64,000 nucleotides of DNA from Omphiscola glabra (GCA_964017045.1 OZ024810.1:778111-842110), one strand, 5' to 3'; positions 34,837 through 48,308 are shown, counted from the first letter of the stretch. Numbers and translations are program-made. The notes: generated by a model not told the origin, from the sequence alone.

Positions 34837-35236
34837 TGTAAAAAAACCAACTAAAATAATTGTGTGGTTCTGGGTCTCACTGGTGTACACAAACGAAGTA
34901 ATTGTATTAAAACAAACTAAGACTATACCCACCACGACCTTTCAAATATTGAGAACCGCTCTTATAAATATGCATAAGCACACAAATGTGCTATGTTTTA
35001 ATGGAATAGTGTCGGTGTGTTTCCCATATAATCGCTCCCCCGAGAAATTTGGGGGTGGGGTGGAGTATGTTCACCCCGTGTCAATGAATTCGCGGCGCCC
35101 CAAGTTACCACCACCCTATATAAGTACACCCCAACTGTCGATACGAAAACCCGAAACAACACCAACAACAAAACTACGACTCACAGACGAGAAATGGAAC
35201 AAACCTTTAAAGGATGTTACGACGTTTTTATTGCGC
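34837..35236. other. Unannotated interval
   Basis: Unique DNA. A 177-codon plus-strand frame (34862-35395) crosses it but has no recognised domain and runs into a repeat. attcgcggcgccccaagt at 35088-35105 nearly matches 25056-25073, so part of this may be transposon-derived. Confidence 0.4.
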
Positions 35237-35333
35237 CCCGGGCCGTCGCAAGCAAACAGTTACGCCCAGGGCCGTCGTAAGAAAACAGTTGCACACAGGG
35301 CCGTCGGAAGCAAACAGCTGCGCCCAGGGCAAA
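35237..35333. repeat. ~32-bp tandem repeat, 3 copies
   Basis: cagggccgtcggaagcaaac and two variants lie in tandem; the repeat is GC-rich. Unique DNA follows to 35627. Confidence 0.85.
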
Positions 35334-35627
35334 GCCTTGATTTAGACGCCCTATTCGAAAAAAATACATATATTAATGCGTGCATGTGTGCATGAACATT
35401 TTATGATTTTTAGCTGTCCTCTGAGGTAAAGCCCCTTTGTACGGCCACAGCCCCCTCAGCTCTACCCGGTTTTCCATTCGGACTGCCCCTTCCGTTTCCA
35501 AACGGGATTTGTATGTTGTGGATATCTACATCTGCATCAAGAAGGCTGTCTCAGATTTAAATTCAAATATACATTTTTTATGAGCCAAATCGAACATCTC
35601 GGAATGATCTCATTAAGAAAAGTCAGC

Positions 35628-35712
35628 GCCTTGCGCTGTCAACACACAAAAAAGTCCGCGCCTGCGCTGTCAACACACAAAAAAGTGCGCGCCTTGCGCC
35701 GTCAACACACAA
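35628..35712. repeat. ~35-bp tandem repeat, about 2.5 copies
   Basis: gcgctgtcaacacacaaaaa recurs three times with small indels. Confidence 0.85.
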
Positions 35713-35764
35713 TTTAGGTCTGAATATTGATACTCGCGTTTTGGAAATATGCGTTGATTTGAAT

Positions 35765-35945
35765 TGTGGTGGATATGTGGATTCATGGATGAGGTGGAGC
35801 TGTGTATTTATGGTTGAGGTGGCTTTATGGATGAGGTGGATATGGGAATTGATGAAGGATGTGGACCTGAGGATTTATTGATGGTGAGGATATGTGGATT
35901 GATGGATGGGTTGGATTTATGGTTTCATGGATGGGGTGGATCTGT
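35765..35945. repeat. Degenerate ~25-bp repeat
   Basis: tgtggattcatggatgaggt recurs about six times with variable spacing. Confidence 0.6.
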
Positions 35946-36002
35946 GGATTTATAAAAGAGGTTGGACAGTGAGATAGAAGGGGATTTTGGTTGTAGACTG
36001 GA

Positions 36003-36145
36003 TATGGGTGGGGGTATGAGGTTGGTCAGTGCATTGGGTATGAGGTTGGTCAGTGCATTGGGTATGAGGTTGGTCAGTGAATCGGGTATGAGGTTGGTCA
36101 GTGCATTTGTTATGATGTTTGGCAGTGCATTGGGTATGAGATGCT
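36003..36145. repeat. 24-bp tandem repeat, 6 copies
   Basis: gggtatgaggttggtcagtg recurs every 24 bp. Unique DNA follows to 36364. Confidence 0.93.
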
Positions 36146-36364
36146 GAAGTGGACTGAATAGTGGGACAGTTAGCAATAGAAGAGGTGGAACAAATTATAT
36201 GGTATAGATTTTTAAATATAATTTCGTATTTGTACCCAATTTGACGAGTCTTTTGTACCTGCTAGTACCCGCTATGACGTAACCATTGAAATCTTTACCG
36301 TACATTTCTAATTCGTAGAATACACAATCTCACCAAACGTTTTGATAGTTTGTAATTCAACAGA

Positions 36365-36680
36365 AATAACACATCACACATCAGATATCACACATCAGAC
36401 CTCAGACATCACTCATCAGACATCACACATCAGACCTCAGACATCACTCATCAGACATCACACATCATACATCGCACATCAGACATCAGACATCACACAT
36501 CAGACATCAAACATCAGACATTACACATCACACATCATGCATCACACATCAGACATCACACACAACACATCAGACATCAAACATCAGACATCAGACATCT
36601 GAAATTACACATCAGTCATCATACATCAGACATCGCGCATCACACACTCATCAGACATCTGACATCACACATCAGTCAAG
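36365..36680. repeat. 8-16-bp compound repeat (acatcaga / acatcaca)
   Basis: Octamer words acatcaga, acatcaca and cctcagac alternate irregularly over about 315 bp. Confidence 0.88.
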
Positions 36681-36759
36681 GAACACAATTTAAGTGATAC
36701 AAACGTTGTTCTGTGTCTTTTGACGAGTGTACTGTAGCATTATTCGTGAATCATCAGAC

Positions 36760-36965
36760 TATATGCTCTGTGACAACTAGATGCTCTGTGACAACTTGAG
36801 GCTCTGTCACAACTAGATCATCTGTGACAACTAGAGGCTCTGTGACAAGTTGAGGCTCTGTGACAACTATATGATATGTGACAACTATATGCTCTGACAA
36901 CTAGATGCTCTGTGATAACTAGAGGCTCTGTGACAACTAGATGCTCTGTGACAACTAGAGGCAGT
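36760..36965. repeat. 18-bp tandem repeat, about 11 copies
   Basis: ctctgtgacaactagatg recurs with ttgag, tatat and agagg variants. Confidence 0.92.
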
Positions 36966-37094
36966 GCAGACATGTCACCGGTGGGGTGGCACACTATTAC
37001 AGTAAGACTTGGATTAACCGTTCTAATTGTGGTTTGAGACCCAACCTGTCGGTCTACTTCGGCGGATATTCGAATCCTCGTTTAAAATTGAGGT

Positions 37095-37198
37095 TAAGGT
37101 GTACCACGTGACTTGTGATAGGTGTACCACATGACTTGTGATAGGTGTACCACGTGACTTGTGATGGTTGTACTACGTGACTTGTGATATGTGTACCA
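37095..37198. repeat. 23-bp tandem repeat, about 4.5 copies
   Basis: gtgtaccacgtgacttgtga recurs every 23 bp, with CACGTG in most copies. It runs straight into the next array. Confidence 0.92.
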
Positions 37199-37320
37199 CA
37201 GTTACTGTCAATGTGGTTACTGTCAATGTGGTTACTGCCAATGTGGTTACTGTCAATATGGTTACTGTCAATGTGGTTACTGTCAATGTGGTTACTGTCA
37301 GTGTGGTTACTGTCAATCAT
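37199..37320. repeat. 15-bp tandem repeat, 8 copies
   Basis: gttactgtcaatgtg recurs with single changes. Unique A+T-rich DNA follows to 37799. Confidence 0.94.
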
Positions 37321-37799
37321 AGCTTCGATTATTGATCAACAGAAAGCAAATATATATATTTTTTTAAAGTCTAATTTCCGGTTTGTTTAGGCGTTTTACC
37401 GTATTTCTCATTAAACTGACTAAACGCATATGAAATAAAGTAAATATACGTAAACGCATAGCTACGTAACAAAGAAAACGTCATCATTACCTTTACACAG
37501 TGTTCAAATCAAAGTCTTGATATTATATGGAATGCCAAAAGATCTTCTTTGTAATATGTTGTTTTTTTTCGTTAGAGAGTATTTGAAAGTCTGTGCAAAT
37601 AGTGCACGATTTCCCCCGACGATAAGACCAGACTGCACCAGTCAGAGAATGTCTGCTTTGTACAACCGTCTCCCGCAGTCTCGTGGGAGATTACAAGTAA
37701 CGTCCCGGCTCAATTATTAGGACTATTTTTTCTATAATTTCCGATAGCGGCAAAGGTGGCTCTAGTGCACAGTTTAATGTATGACGGCCTGAAAACGAA

Positions 37800-37925
37800 G
37801 TGCTTGTGTGTGTGTGTGCCTGTCTGTCTGTATGTGTCTTTAATTGTCTGTGTGTATGTGTATATGTCTGTGTGTGTCTGTGTGAGTGTGTGTGTCTGTC
37901 TGTGTGTGTGTTCGTGTGCGTGTAT
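37800..37925. repeat. (TG)n / TGTC microsatellite
   Basis: Interrupted TG and tgtctg words. Simple sequence about 70 bp before the large 18-bp array. Confidence 0.9.
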
Positions 37926-37994
37926 ATGATGACTCATGTGTTACAATTTTGTATATTGGATGTAAATCCAACAAAAGTATTTTTTGCCTTTATC

Positions 37995-40900
37995 AGACCA
38001 ACTCATAATATCATACCAACTCATAATATCATACCAATTCATCATATCATACCAACTCATCATATCATACCAACTCATCCTATCAGACCAACTCATAATA
38101 TCATACCAATTCATCATATCATACCAACTCATCATATCATACCAACTCATCATATCATACCAACTCATCATATCATACCCAAAGATCATATCATACCAAC
38201 TCATCATATCAGACCAACTCATCATATCATACCAACTCATCATATCATACCAACTCATAATATCATACCAACTCATCATATCATACTAACTCATCATATC
38301 CTACCAACTCATAATATCTATCAACTCATCATATCATACCAACTCATCATATCATACCAACTCATCATATCATAACAAACTCATCATATCATACCAACTC
38401 ATCATATTATACCAACTCATCACCACATACCAACTCATCATATCATACCCATTCATCCTATCAGACCAATTCATCATATCATACCAACTCATCATATCAT
38501 ACCAATTCATCATATCATACCAACTCATCATATCATACCAACTCATCATATCATACCCATTCATCATATCATACCAACTCATCATATCAAACCAATTCAT
38601 CATATCATACCAACTCATCATATCAAACCAACTCATCATATCATACCAACTCATCATATCATACCAACTCATCATATCATACCAACTCATCATATCATAC
38701 CAATTCATCATATCATACCAACTCATCATATCATACCAACTCATCATATCATACCAACTCATAATATCATACCAATTCATCATATCATACCAACTCATAA
38801 TATCATACCAACTCATCATATCATACCAACTCATCATATCATACCAATTCATCATATCATACAAACTCATCATATCATACCAACTCATCATATCATACCC
38901 AACTCATCATATCATACCAACTCATCATATCATACCCATTCATCATATCATACCAATTCATCATATCATACCAACTCATCATATCATACCAACTCATCAT
39001 ATCATACACATTCATCATATCATACCAACTCATAATATCATACCAACTCATCATATCATACCAACTCATCATATCTGACCAACTTATAATATCAGACCAA
39101 CTCATCATATCATACCCATTCATCATATCATACCAACTCATCATATCATACCAATTCATCATATCAGACCAACTCATAATATCAGACCAACTCATACTAT
39201 CATACCAACTCATCATATCATACCCATTCATCATATCAGACCAACTCATCATATCATACCAACTCATCATATCATACCAACTCATCATATCAGACAAACT
39301 CATATCAGACCAACTCATCATAGCATACCAACTCATCATATCATACCAACTCATCATATCATACCAACTCATCATATCATACCAACTCATCATATCATAC
39401 CAACTCATCATATCAAACCAACTCATCATATCATACCAACTCATCATATCATACCAACTCATCATATCAGACCAACTCATCATATCATACCAACTCATCA
39501 TATCATACCAACTCATCATATCATACCAACTCATAATATCAGACCAACTCATAATATCAGATCAACTCATCATATCATACCAACTCATAATATCATACCA
39601 ATTCATCATATCATACCCATTCATCATATCATACCAATTCATCATATCATACCAACTCATCATATCATACCAACTCATCATATCATACCAACTCATCATA
39701 TCATACCAACTCATCATATCAGACCAACTCATAATATCAGACCAACTCATCATTTCATACCAACTCATCATATCATACCAACTCATCATATCATACCAAT
39801 TCATCATATCATACCAACTCATAATATCATACCAACTCATCATATCATACCAATTCATCATATCAGACCAACTCATAATATCAGACCAGCTCATCATATC
39901 ATACCAACTCATCATATCATACCAACTCATCATATCATACTAACTCATCATATCAGACCAACTCATAATATCATACCAATTCATCATATCATACCAACTC
40001 ATCATATCATATCAACTCATAATATAATACCAACTTATTATATCATACCAACTTATCATATCATACCAACTCATCATATCATACCAACTCATCATATCAT
40101 ACCAACTCATCATATCATACCAACTCATCATATCATACCAACTCATCATATCATACCAACTCATCATATCATACCAATTCATCATATCATACCAACTCAT
40201 CATATCATACCAACTCATCATATCATACCCATTCATCATATCATACCTATTCATCATATCATACTAACTCATCATATCATACCAACTCATCATATCATAC
40301 CAACTCATCATATCAGACCAACTCATCATATCATACCAACTCATCATATCATACCAACTCATCACCACATACCAACTCATCATATCATACCCATTCATCC
40401 TATCATACCAACTCATCATATCAGACCAATTCATCATATCATACCAACTCATCATATCATACCAATTCATCATATCATACTAACTCATCATATCATACCA
40501 ACTCATCATATCATACCCATTCATCATATCATACCAACTCATCATATCAAACCAATTCATCATATCATACCAACTCATCATATCAAACCAACTCATCATA
40601 TCATAACAACTCATCATATCATACCAACTCGTAATATCATACCAACTCAGCACCACATACCAACTCATCATATCATACCAATTCATCATATCATACCAAC
40701 TCATAATATCATACCAACTCATCATATCATACCAACTCATAATATCATACCAATTCATCATATCATACCAACTCATAATATCATACCAACTCATCATATC
40801 ATACCAACTCATCATATCATACCAACTCATAATATCATATCAACTCATCATATCATACCAACTCATCATATCCTATCAACTCATAATATCATACCAACTC

Positions 40901-42750
40901 ATCATATCATACCAACTCATCATATCATACCAACTCATTATATCATAACAAACTCATCATATCATACCAACTCATCATATCATACCAACTCATCATATCA
41001 TACCCATTCATCCTATCATACCAACTCATCATATCAGACCAATTCATCATATCATACCAACTCATCATATCATACCAATTCATCATATCATACCAACTCA
41101 TCATATCATACCAACTCATCATATCATACCCATTCATCATATCATACCAACTCATCATATCAAACCAACTCATCATATCATACCAACTCATCATATCAAA
41201 CCAACTCATCATATCATACCAACTCATCATATCATACCAACTCATAATATCATACCAACTCATCATATCATACCAACTCATCATATCATACCAATTCATC
41301 ATATCATACCAACTCATAATATCATACCAACTCATCATATCATACCAACTCATAATATCATACCAATTCATCATATCATACCAACTCATAATATCATACC
41401 AACTCATCATATCATACCAACTCATTATATCATACCAACTCATAATATCATACCAACTCATCATATCATACCAACTCACCATATCCTACCAACTCATAAT
41501 ATCATACCAACTCATCATATCATACCAACTCATCATATCATACCAACTCATCATATCATAACAAACTCATCATATCATACCAACTCATCATATCATACCA
41601 ACTCATCACCACATACCAACTCATCATATCATACCCATTCATCCTATCAGACCAATTCATCATATCATACCAACTCATCATATCATACCAATTCATCATA
41701 TCATACCAACTCATCATATCATACCAACTCATCATATCATACCCATTCATCATATCATACCAACTCATCATATCAAACCAATTCATCATATCATACCAAC
41801 TCATCATATCAAACCAACTCATCATATCATACCAACTCATCATATCATACCAACTCATAATATCATACCAACTCATCATATCATACCAATTCATCATATC
41901 ATACCAACTCATCATATCATACCAACTCATCATATCATACCAATTCATAATATCATACCAATTCATCATATCATACCAACTCATAATATCATACCAACTC
42001 ATCATATCATACCAACTCATCATATCATACCAACTCATCATATCATACCAACTCATCATATCATACCAATTCATCATATCATACAAACTCATCATATCAT
42101 ACCAACTCATCATATCATACCCATTCATCATATCATACCAATTCATCATATCATACCAACTCATCATATCATACCAACTCATCATATCATACACATTCAT
42201 CATATCATACCAACTCATAATATCATACCAACTCATCATATCATACCAACTCATCATATCTGACCAACTTATAATATCAGACCAACTCATCATATCATAC
42301 CCATTCATCATATCATACCAACTCATCATATCATACCCATTCATCATATCAGACCAACTCATCATATCATACCAACTCATCATATCATACCAACTCATCA
42401 TATCAGACAAACTCATATCAGACCAACTCATCATATCATACCAACTCATCATATCATACCAACTCATCATATCATACCAACTCATCATATCATACCAACT
42501 CATCATATCAGACAAACTCATATCAGACCAACTCATCATATCATACCAACTCATCATATCAGACCAACTCATCATATCATACCAACTCATCATATCATAC
42601 CAACTCATCATATCATACCAACTCATAATATCAGACCAACTCATAATATCAGACCAACTCATCATATCATACCAACTCATAATATCATACCAATTCATCA
42701 TATCATACCCATTCATCATATCATACCAATTCATCATATCATACCAACTC
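37995..42750. repeat. 18-bp satellite-like array, about 264 copies
   Basis: ccaactcatcatatcata recurs over 4.75 kb, the largest array here. Variants include aattc for aactc, cccatt for caactc, ataat for catat, and atcaga for atcata. A 19-bp unit with cataacaaac occurs at 38371, 40945 and 41557. Marker units show a large internal duplication (see findings). Minus-strand frames up to 409 codons reading a MSWYDM-like hexamer are by-products. Confidence 0.98.
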
Positions 42751-42751
42751 A

Positions 42752-43018
42752 ATATATCACTAATCATGTAGTATAAGTGCACCAATCATGTAAATAAGGG
42801 CACCAATCCTGTAATATAAGGGCACCAATCATGTAATTTAAGGGCACCAATCATGTAATATAAGGGCACCAATCCTACAATATAAGGACACCAATCCTCT
42901 AGTAAAAGGGCACATATCCCATAGTAAAAGGACTTATATCCCATAGTGAAAGTTCACATATCCCGTAGTAAAAGGGCACATATACTGTAGTAAAAGGGCA
43001 CATATCCCGTACAACAAG
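42752..43018. repeat. 22-bp tandem repeat, about 12 copies
   Basis: caatcatgtaatataaggg grades into gtagtaaaagggcacatat, both with period about 22. The array abuts the 18-bp array. Confidence 0.93.
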
Positions 43019-43684
43019 GCAATAAAGTTATGTCACCTACTCGGTAGTTCAGGAACAATAATTCCTTGATCAGGGGGACATAATTTCTCGTGTTCCTATC
43101 CTTTTAATTTCGTGGTCCAAGGGTGGTAATTTTCTTGGTCAAGGAGGGAACTCTTTCGTAATCCAGCGGCACTAATTACGATGTCTAGGGGCTCTAAATT
43201 CACAGTATGTGTGTGTGTGTATGGTGGTGGTGATGGGAGTGGGGGGGGGGGTCTTCAATAAGCTATAAAACAATTGTTACATTGAAACTAGAGACAGTGG
43301 CAGTCTTTGTATTGTTGTTTTCAGTGGACATTTCAAAGTCGACGATTTGTTTCGAGGCTAAGGCTAGTGACAGCAAGCCACCATCTTGTATTCTTTCTTT
43401 CTTTCTTACATTTATTTTTACATTTTAAATCTTATAAACCTGTCCATAACACGTGTCTTTTTATGAAACAGTCCAAACCACGTACACACAGTGTGCGGGC
43501 TACACACATCTCAACATTGCATTGACCATTACGCCACACGTGACGCACACAATCCTTTCAGCCTCGCACTCAATTATGACCAACCAAATATATATAGACA
43601 AAATACCGAGGTCTGAATGGAGATGTTCAAAAAGGTTTTTTTATAAATTGCTATAATTTAAATATTTTTAACTACCTTACAACG
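43019..43684. other. Unannotated interval
   Basis: Unique DNA with a TG run near 43210 and a G-run of about 10 at 43241-43250. No gene is recognised. Confidence 0.5.
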
Positions 43685-44128
43685 CGTTACCTGTGTGCTT
43701 AAATTACCTTTACACGTATTACCTGTGTGCCTAAACTACCTTGTCAATGCTAAAAGTGTGTTTAAACTACCTTTACATGGAATACATGTGTTTAAACTAC
43801 ATTTACATGGAATACATGTGTTTAAACTATCTTTACATGGGATACATGTGTTTAACCTACCTTTACATATGTTTAAAATATCTTTACATGTGTTTCAACT
43901 ACCTTTACATGTGTTTCAACTACCTTTACATGTGTTTAAAATATCTTTACATGTGTTTCAACTATCTTTACATGTGTTTCAACTATCTTTACATGTGTTT
44001 CAACTATCTTTACATGTGTTTCAACTATCTTTACATGTTTTTCAACTATCTTTACATGTGTTTCGACTATCTTTACATGTGTTTCAACTATCTTTACATG
44101 AGTTTCAACTACCATTACATGTGGGCTG
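43685..44128. repeat. 30-bp array switching to 22-bp units, about 17 copies
   Basis: Up to about 43862 the unit is 30 bp (tttacatggaatacatgtg plus tttaaacta). After that it is 22 bp (tttacatgtgtttcaacta). The short unit equals the long one with eight bases removed between acat and gtg. Frames of 68-158 codons are by-products. Confidence 0.94.
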
Positions 44129-44414
44129 CCCCGTAAATTCATCTGGCCACATTGCTTTAATTGGTAAGTAAAATGGATAGAGGGGACGGGGGGGGGGGGG
44201 GGAGGGACGATGGATACATTGATGAATGGTTTAATGGATATGTAGGTGGATATATGGATGACTTATTGTTGATTGGTTACGTTTCTGTTAGACACGCATC
44301 ATTGAATAGGTGTTTGATGGTCAAGGTCACACTTTCACACGACTGACTTATCTCGGTTCAATAAATTGTTTGCCCCCCCCCCCCACCTTTTTAAACCAGC
44401 GGAATGTCTCTCCT
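44129..44414. other. Unannotated spacer with G- and C-runs
   Basis: G-run at about 44190-44202, C-run at about 44373-44383, and loose ggatggat words between. Confidence 0.5.
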
Positions 44415-44668
44415 GATACAGTCATCCACACATTCATACACGCTGTCATCCACACATTCATCCACGCTGTCATCCACACATTCATCCACGCTGTCATCCA
44501 CACATTCATCCACGCTGTCATCCACACATTCATCCACGCTGTCATCCACACATTCATGCACGCTGTCATCCACACATTGATCCACGCTGTCATCAACTGT
44601 GTCATCCACGCTGCCATCAACTGTGTCATCCACGCTGTCATCAACTGTGTCATCCACGCTGTCATGCA
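44415..44668. repeat. 24-bp tandem repeat, two subfamilies, about 10 copies
   Basis: cacacattcatccacgctgt recurs seven times. The array then changes to aactgtgtcatccacgctgt for the last three, keeping the shared half catccacgctgt. Confidence 0.94.
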
Positions 44669-44863
44669 AGTAGGTTTAATTCGTAGGCAAGAATTATTTT
44701 TTTGTTTTATTTCCTGACCAAGTGTTGTTTTGTTCTTGCACTGAGTGACCACAATATAAATGGCAAGATTTTGTGGGAATTACCGCGTGTTCATTATAAA
44801 TGGAAAGTGTTCATTGTAAATAGTAGCTGCTTTTCAAAATCGTTTATATTGAAGTGATGTGAT

Positions 44864-45019
44864 GTAGTCAATGGCGTAGTCAGTGGCTTAGTCAGTGGCG
44901 TAGTCAGTGGCGTAGTCAATGGCGTAGTCAATGGCGTAGTCAGTGGCGTAGTCAGTGGCGTACAATAACATTTCCATAACAAAGTCGATACAATAACATT
45001 TCCATAACAAAGTCGATAC
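44864..45019. repeat. 12-bp tandem repeat (8 copies) followed by a 30-bp duplication
   Basis: gtagtcagtggc and gtagtcaatggc alternate to 44962. Two exact copies starting acaataacatttccataac follow at once. Confidence 0.93.
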
Positions 45020-45524
45020 AGTAAGCCCAGTGTCCCCCCCCCCCCCTATATAAAGCAAAAAATCGACAGAAGCCTCAAGTCTGTTAATCTCCACCACACT
45101 GCTCTCAGTGTGTCTTGTGGTGTCGGGCACCGAGTGTGTCCCTCGATATGTCCTTCTAGATATTATCTCCGGATTAGACTTATCCCGCCATCTCTCTCTC
45201 TCTCTCTCTCTTGTGTGTATGCGACTTTGCGCGCGCGTGTGTGTTCTCTCTCAATCCAAAGTCTCCATTTCATCCCTCGCTCTCCCCTCAATTCCTGATT
45301 AATCTTCAATCGTATTTTCTTGTGGAGAAACTCGTTCTTTTTACTTCACACAATTTTTGAGACATGTTTAACAATTATAATATATACTAATAAATAAATA
45401 AATATTTATAGGAAACAAACCGTAGAACCAGCTACGATAATAATAATGTTCTCTATTTGATATATAAACATGATTGTCTGTTTAATTTGATTCAATCATT
45501 TTAAACTGCTCATTGGAGGTCTCA
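45020..45524. other. Unannotated interval
   Basis: C-run at about 45035-45046, CT run at about 45190-45210, gcgcgcgtgtgtg near 45230, then A+T-rich unique DNA. Confidence 0.5.
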
Positions 45525-45735
45525 TTCAATCCACCTGGTGTCATTCAATCCAACTGTTCCCATTTAATTCACCTGGTCTCATTCAATTCTCCTGGTCTCA
45601 TTCGATTCACCTGGTCTGATTCAATTCACCTGGTCCCATTCAATCCTGGTCTCATTCAATCCATCTGGTCTCAGTTACTACACCTGCTATTATTCAATCC
45701 ACATGGTCCCATTCATTCCAATCAATGGACGACCG
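45525..45735. repeat. 19-bp tandem repeat, about 11 copies
   Basis: cacctggtctcattcaatt recurs with frequent single changes. Confidence 0.9.
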
Positions 45736-45767
45736 ACCTTCCCAGTATTGTATTTGGTTTCCTTTGT

Positions 45768-45890
45768 TCTCTTACCACTGAAGGGATTATCCCTGAGTGT
45801 CTACCACTGAAGGGATTATCCCTGAGTGTCTACCACTGACGGGATTATCCCTGAGTGTCTACCACTGAAGGGATTATCCTTGAATGTCAT
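45768..45890. repeat. 29-bp tandem repeat, 4 copies
   Basis: taccactgaagggattatcc recurs every 29 bp, almost unchanged. Confidence 0.94.
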
Positions 45891-45959
45891 ATGTTTGTAG
45901 AAACACTACGTACACTGTATACTGTAGATGTTATTATGTGGTAAGTAAGTCTAGTCGTA

Positions 45960-47478
45960 GTTTACATATTTGGTATGTAAATAGTCATGGTGTCCATATA
46001 TGGTATGTAACTGTTGTTGTGGTGTCCATATGTGGTATGTAACTGTTGTTGTGGTGTCCATATGTGGTATGTAAATGTGTAGTCATGGTGTCCATGTGTG
46101 GTATGTAACTGTAGTCGTGGTGTCCAAATGTGGTATGCAACTGTTTAGTCATGGTGTCCATGTGTGGTATGTAACTGTAGTCGTGGTGTCCATATGTGGT
46201 ATTTAACTGTGTAGTCATGGTGTCCATATGTGGTATGTAACTCTAGTCGTTGTGTACATATGTGGTATGTAACTATTTGTGGTGTACATATACGGTATAT
46301 AACTATTCGTGGTGTACATATGTGGTATGTAACTATTTGTGGTGTACATATGCGGTATGTAACTATTCGTGGTGTACATATGTGGTATGTAACTATTTAT
46401 GGTGTACATACGAAGTATGCAACTATTCGTGATGTACATATGTGGTATGTAACTATTTGTGGTGTACATATGTGGTATGTAACTATTTGTGGTGTACATA
46501 TGTGGTATGTAACTATTCGTGGTGTACATATGCGGTATGTAACTATTCGTGTGTACATATGTGGTATGCAACTATTTGTGGTGTACATATGTGATATGTA
46601 ACTATTCGTGGTGTCCATATGTGGTATGTAACTATTCGTGGTGTACATATGTGGTATGTAACTATTTGTGGTGTACATATGTGGTATGTAACTATTTGTG
46701 TGTACATATGTGGTATGTAAATATTTGTGGTGTACATATGCGGTATGTAACTATTCGTGGTGTACATATGCAGTATGTAACTATTCGTGGTGTACATATG
46801 CAGTATGTAACTATTCGTGGTGTCCGTATGTGGTATGTAACTATTCGTGGTGTACACATGTGGTATGTAACTATTCGTGGTGTACATATGTGGTATGTAA
46901 CTATTAGTGGTGTACACATGTGGTATGTAACTATTCGTGGTGTACATATGTGGTATGTAACTATTCGTGGTGTACACATGTGATATGTAACTATTCATGG
47001 TGTCCATATGTGGTATGTAACTATCCGTGTTGTTCATATGTGGTATGTAACTTTTCGTGGTGTCCATATGTGGTATGTAACTATTCGTGGTGTACATATG
47101 TGGTATGTAACTATTTGTGGTGCACATATGTGACATGTAACTATTCGTGGTGTACATATGTGGTATGTAACTATTCATGGTGTCCATATGTGGTATGTAA
47201 CTATTTATGGTGTCCATATGTGGTATGTAACTATTCGTGGTGTCCATATATGGTATGTAACTATTCATGGTGTCCATATGCGGTATGTAACTATTCGTGG
47301 TGTACATATGTGGTATGTAACTATTCATGGTGTACATATGTGGTATGCAACTATTCATGGTGTACATGTGTGGTATGTAACTATTCGTGGTGTCCATATG
47401 TGTTATGTAACTATTTGTGGTGTCCATATGCGGTATGTAACTATTCGTGGTGTCCATATGCGGTATGTAACTGACATG
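45960..47478. repeat. 30-bp tandem repeat, about 50 copies
   Basis: ggtatgtaactattcgtggt recurs. To about 46245 units are 32 to 36 bp; beyond that they are 30 bp with two single-base losses (near 46551 and 46690). The commonest variable site reads attcgtgg, atttgtgg or attcatgg. Frames of 60-304 codons on both strands are by-products. Confidence 0.96.
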
Positions 47479-47547
47479 TACGTCTTATAACGTTATATGT
47501 AACATTTCAATTAAACACATCTTTACTATTCATAACGCGTCTTAAAA

Positions 47548-47706
47548 CCACTCCCTCCCCCTCCCCCACTCCCTCCCCCTCCCCCACTCCCTCCCCCACT
47601 CCATTCCCCTCCCCACCCGCACTCCCTCCCCACCCCACCCCACTCCCTCTCCCTCCCACTCCCTCCCACTACCTCCCCCTCCCCCACTCCTCCCCCTCCC
47701 CCACCC
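47548..47706. repeat. C-rich polypyrimidine repeat
   Basis: ccctcccccactccctccc words recur irregularly over about 160 bp. The minus strand is rich in runs of G, giving quadruplex potential. Confidence 0.9.
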
Positions 47707-47829
47707 CTCATTGTTTCACCTCAAGTCCAAACATATACGGAAACATGAGAATTCTAAGCAAATAAGACAGGAAATTCGTTTTTTTTAGTTTTTTTTGTTT
47801 TTTAATGTGCCTATATGCAACAACGACAC

Positions 47830-48128
47830 AACTGTAGCACTGAAAGGGTTTAGGACTGTAGCACTGTAGGGCTTTACGACTGTAGCACTGTAAGGGTTTA
47901 TGATTGTAGCACTGTAAGGGTTTTGAATTGTAGCACTGTAGGGCTTTAGGACTGTATCGCTGTAAAGGTTTACGACTGTAGCACTGTAAGGGTTTCGGAT
48001 TGTAGCACTGTAGGTGTTTAGGACTATAGCACTGTAAGGGTTTTGGATTGTAGCACTGTATGGGTTTAGGACTGTAGCACTGTAAGGGTTTTGGATTGTA
48101 GCACTGTAGGGCTTTAGGACTGTATTCG
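47830..48128. repeat. 24-bp tandem repeat, about 12 copies
   Basis: actgtagcactgtaagggtt recurs every 24 bp with ggct, gtgt and gggttt variants. Confidence 0.93.
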
Positions 48129-48308
48129 AGTACACTGTTTATCTAACATTGCCGACGGCTGCATCATCAGATCTGTTTCTCATATTTGTTCCATCTCTCA
48201 TGTAGGCACACACGCATGCATGGCTTGGAGCAAATAGATATGTTTAAAAAAAATATTTGCCGATAACAGCTGTGTCTTGTATCGATATATCAGACAGATC
48301 TTTCATGC

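Noticed and set aside
34862..35395. 177-codon open frame as a protein gene
   Set aside because: No recognisable domain. It crosses a dispersed 18-bp word and ends in a GC-rich tandem repeat, so it is probably noncoding.
37050..37080. tRNA-like B-box word (attcgaatcctc)
   Set aside because: No acceptor or anticodon stem can be formed around it. The word alone occurs by chance.
38370..42785. Minus-strand MSWYDM-repeat proteins
   Set aside because: The hexapeptide is the translation of the 18-bp unit. The frame breaks at each indel and there is no unique coding sequence around it.
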